From the NCBI RefSeq assembly GCF_030930995.1, contig NZ_CP133217.1:2532001-2596000 (forward strand): a stretch of 64,000 nt of DNA. Direction: 5' to 3'. The notes beneath the pieces were generated by a model that saw only the letters and a list, made by a program, of their open reading frames with translations, did no database searches and was not told the origin of the DNA. The translations under genes and the position numbers were made by a program. How positions within the stretch are numbered: position 1 is the stretch's first letter; every line of letters begins with the position of its first letter. This document shows positions 62,956 to 64,000 of the stretch, piece by piece. The DNA is from Thiothrix subterranea (GTDB lineage: Bacteria > Pseudomonadota > Gammaproteobacteria > Thiotrichales > Thiotrichaceae).

Positions 62956-64000
62956 ATGCAAACGACTGTTGATTTCAAAACGCTGGCGGTAACGGGCGTG
63001 CAAGCTTTGCAACCCTATCAGCCCGGTAAACCCATCGAAGAGCTGGAGCGCGAACTGGGGATTACCAATATCCTCAAGCTGGCTTCCAACGAAAATCCCC
63101 TCGGCGCAAGCCCTAAAGCGCAAGCGGCGATGGCGGCGGCACTCCAATCGCTGGAACTCTATCCCGACGGCAGTGGCTACCAGTTGAAAGCCGCTATTGC
63201 GGACAAATTTGGTCTGCAAAGCTCACAAATCACTTTAGGTAACGGCTCTAACGATGTGTTGGACATCATTGCGCGGGTGTTTTTGGATAATAGCCGTGCC
63301 GCTGTCTTCTCAGAATACGCCTTTGCGGTTTACCCAATTGTGATTCAAGCCGTGGGCGCAGAATTGCAGCCCGCCAAAGCGAATCCGCCCACCCATGACA
63401 CTATGCCTTATGGGCATAATCTGGCGAATCTTGCCGCGAAAATCACCGATAAAACCCGCGTGGTCTTTATTGCGAACCCAAATAATCCGACAGGGACGTG
63501 GTTGGGCAAGGAAGAACTGCACCGTTTCCTCAGCCGCGTGCCGCAGGATGTGATTGTGGTGATCGACGAAGCCTACACCGAATACGTCACCGACCCGACG
63601 TTTCCGAATGCGTTGGCGTGGCTCGCGGAATTCCCGAATCTGATTGTGACGCGCACGTTTTCCAAGATTTACGGTTTGGCGGGGGTGCGCGTGGGGTATG
63701 CAGCCTCTAGCCCCGCAGTGGCGGATATGTTGAATCGGGTGCGTCAGCCGTTTAATGTGAATTCGCTGGCGTTGGCAGCCGCGCAAGCTGCACTAGACGA
63801 TGATGAGTTTCTGCAACAAAGCGTGGCCACAAATGCGGCAGGTTTGCAGCAATGGTTTGCTGCGTGTGCGGAGAATGGTTGGGAATACATGCCGACGGTG
63901 GGCAATTTTATTACCCTTAATATGCAACGTCCGGCTGCACCTTTGTATGATGCGTTGTTGCGTGAGGGCGTGATTGTGCGCCCGATTGGTGGGTATGGTT
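62956..64000 (+). CDS. hisC: Histidinol-phosphate aminotransferase (3' truncated)
   Basis: 348 codons run to the window end with no stop. Typical HisC features are LKLASNENPLGASPKAQAAM, ITLGNGSNDVLDIIARVFL, FIANPNNPTGTW, VVIDEAYTEYV, the PLP lysine in TRTFSKIYGLAGVRVGYAAS (about residue 236), and the sequence ends in VRPIGGYG near the C terminus, so only a few residues are missing. It carries out a transamination in histidine synthesis. The ATG at 62956 follows the helicase by 86 bases; a weak hairpin lies between them. Confidence 0.93.
   Translation, partial: MQTTVDFKTLAVTGVQALQPYQPGKPIEELERELGITNILKLASNENPLGASPKAQAAMAAALQSLELYPDGSGYQLKAAIADKFGLQSSQITLGNGSNDVLDIIARVFLDNSRAAVFSEYAFAVYPIVIQAVGAELQPAKANPPTHDTMPYGHNLANLAAKITDKTRVVFIANPNNPTGTWLGKEELHRFLSRVPQDVIVVIDEAYTEYVTDPTFPNALAWLAEFPNLIVTRTFSKIYGLAGVRVGYAASSPAVADMLNRVRQPFNVNSLALAAAQAALDDDEFLQQSVATNAAGLQQWFAACAENGWEYMPTVGNFITLNMQRPAAPLYDALLREGVIVRPIGGYG

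Overview
The window looks like a chromosome segment of a gammaproteobacterium, most probably a sulfur-oxidising relative of Thiothrix (Thiotrichales). Evidence for this is the gene orders fxsA-groES-groEL, yceF/yceD-rpmF-plsX-fabH and sdhCDAB-sdhE, a sulfide:quinone-oxidoreductase-like flavoprotein, and moderate GC content with many TTG/GTG-rich codons. The species is an inference. No rRNA, tRNA or CRISPR array was seen. Almost all of the sequence is coding. Both ends are cut: a GGDEF/EAL protein at the left and hisC at the right.

Layout. 1-3.9 kb: c-di-GMP protein, fxsA, and groESL behind a perfect CIRCE operator. 4-6.7 kb: small accessory patch with a VapBC pair, a GNAT acetyltransferase, a 7-bp tandem repeat, an AAA/DUF4143 ATPase and a palindromic repeat. 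6.7-11.3 kb (minus strand): osmC-like, cysS, SQR-like flavoprotein, PP-loop ATPase, 2OG-Fe(II) oxygenase. 11.5-17.7 kb (plus): DUF4424 secreted protein, a second PIN toxin-antitoxin pair, then pta-ackA-FGGY kinase. 17.7-20.4 kb (minus): VWA-type metallopeptidase and subtilase. 20.5-22.9 kb: uvrC-pgsA. 22.9-26.1 kb (minus): an OmpA-family protein with Ca-binding repeats and three membrane proteins sharing one N-terminal anchor, one of them only 43 residues long. 26.2-31.4 kb (minus): GntR regulator, sdhCDAB, two tandem SdhE-family genes and a rhodanese; divergent from it, sucA-zapE (31.6-35.6 kb). The divergent region carries five TGT(C/T)GACA palindromes that could tie this TCA-cycle locus to the GntR protein.

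35.6-44.4 kb is the most accessory part. It holds a 213-bp IS3-type remnant, a 1625-residue secreted protein with two glycosidase-like domains, and a CAP-domain lipoprotein broken by a frameshift at a CA-dinucleotide tract. The C-terminal repeats of the two large proteins are nearly identical in DNA over about 150 bp. 44.5-48.2 kb: overlapping gnd-zwf-pgl (oxidative pentose phosphate pathway), with a palindromic element inserted in frame in pgl. 48.3-51.4 kb: hemB, a Schlafen/AlbA-type ATPase, aroE. 51.4-57.5 kb: one 2027-residue protein combining two serine alpha/beta hydrolases, a CHAT protease and a helical C-terminus. This is the best candidate here for an undescribed regulated-effector or defence system. 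57.5-64 kb: yceF (minus), yceD-rpmF-plsX-fabH-CYTH-rhlE, and partial hisC.

All function calls come from reading motifs; no database search was possible.
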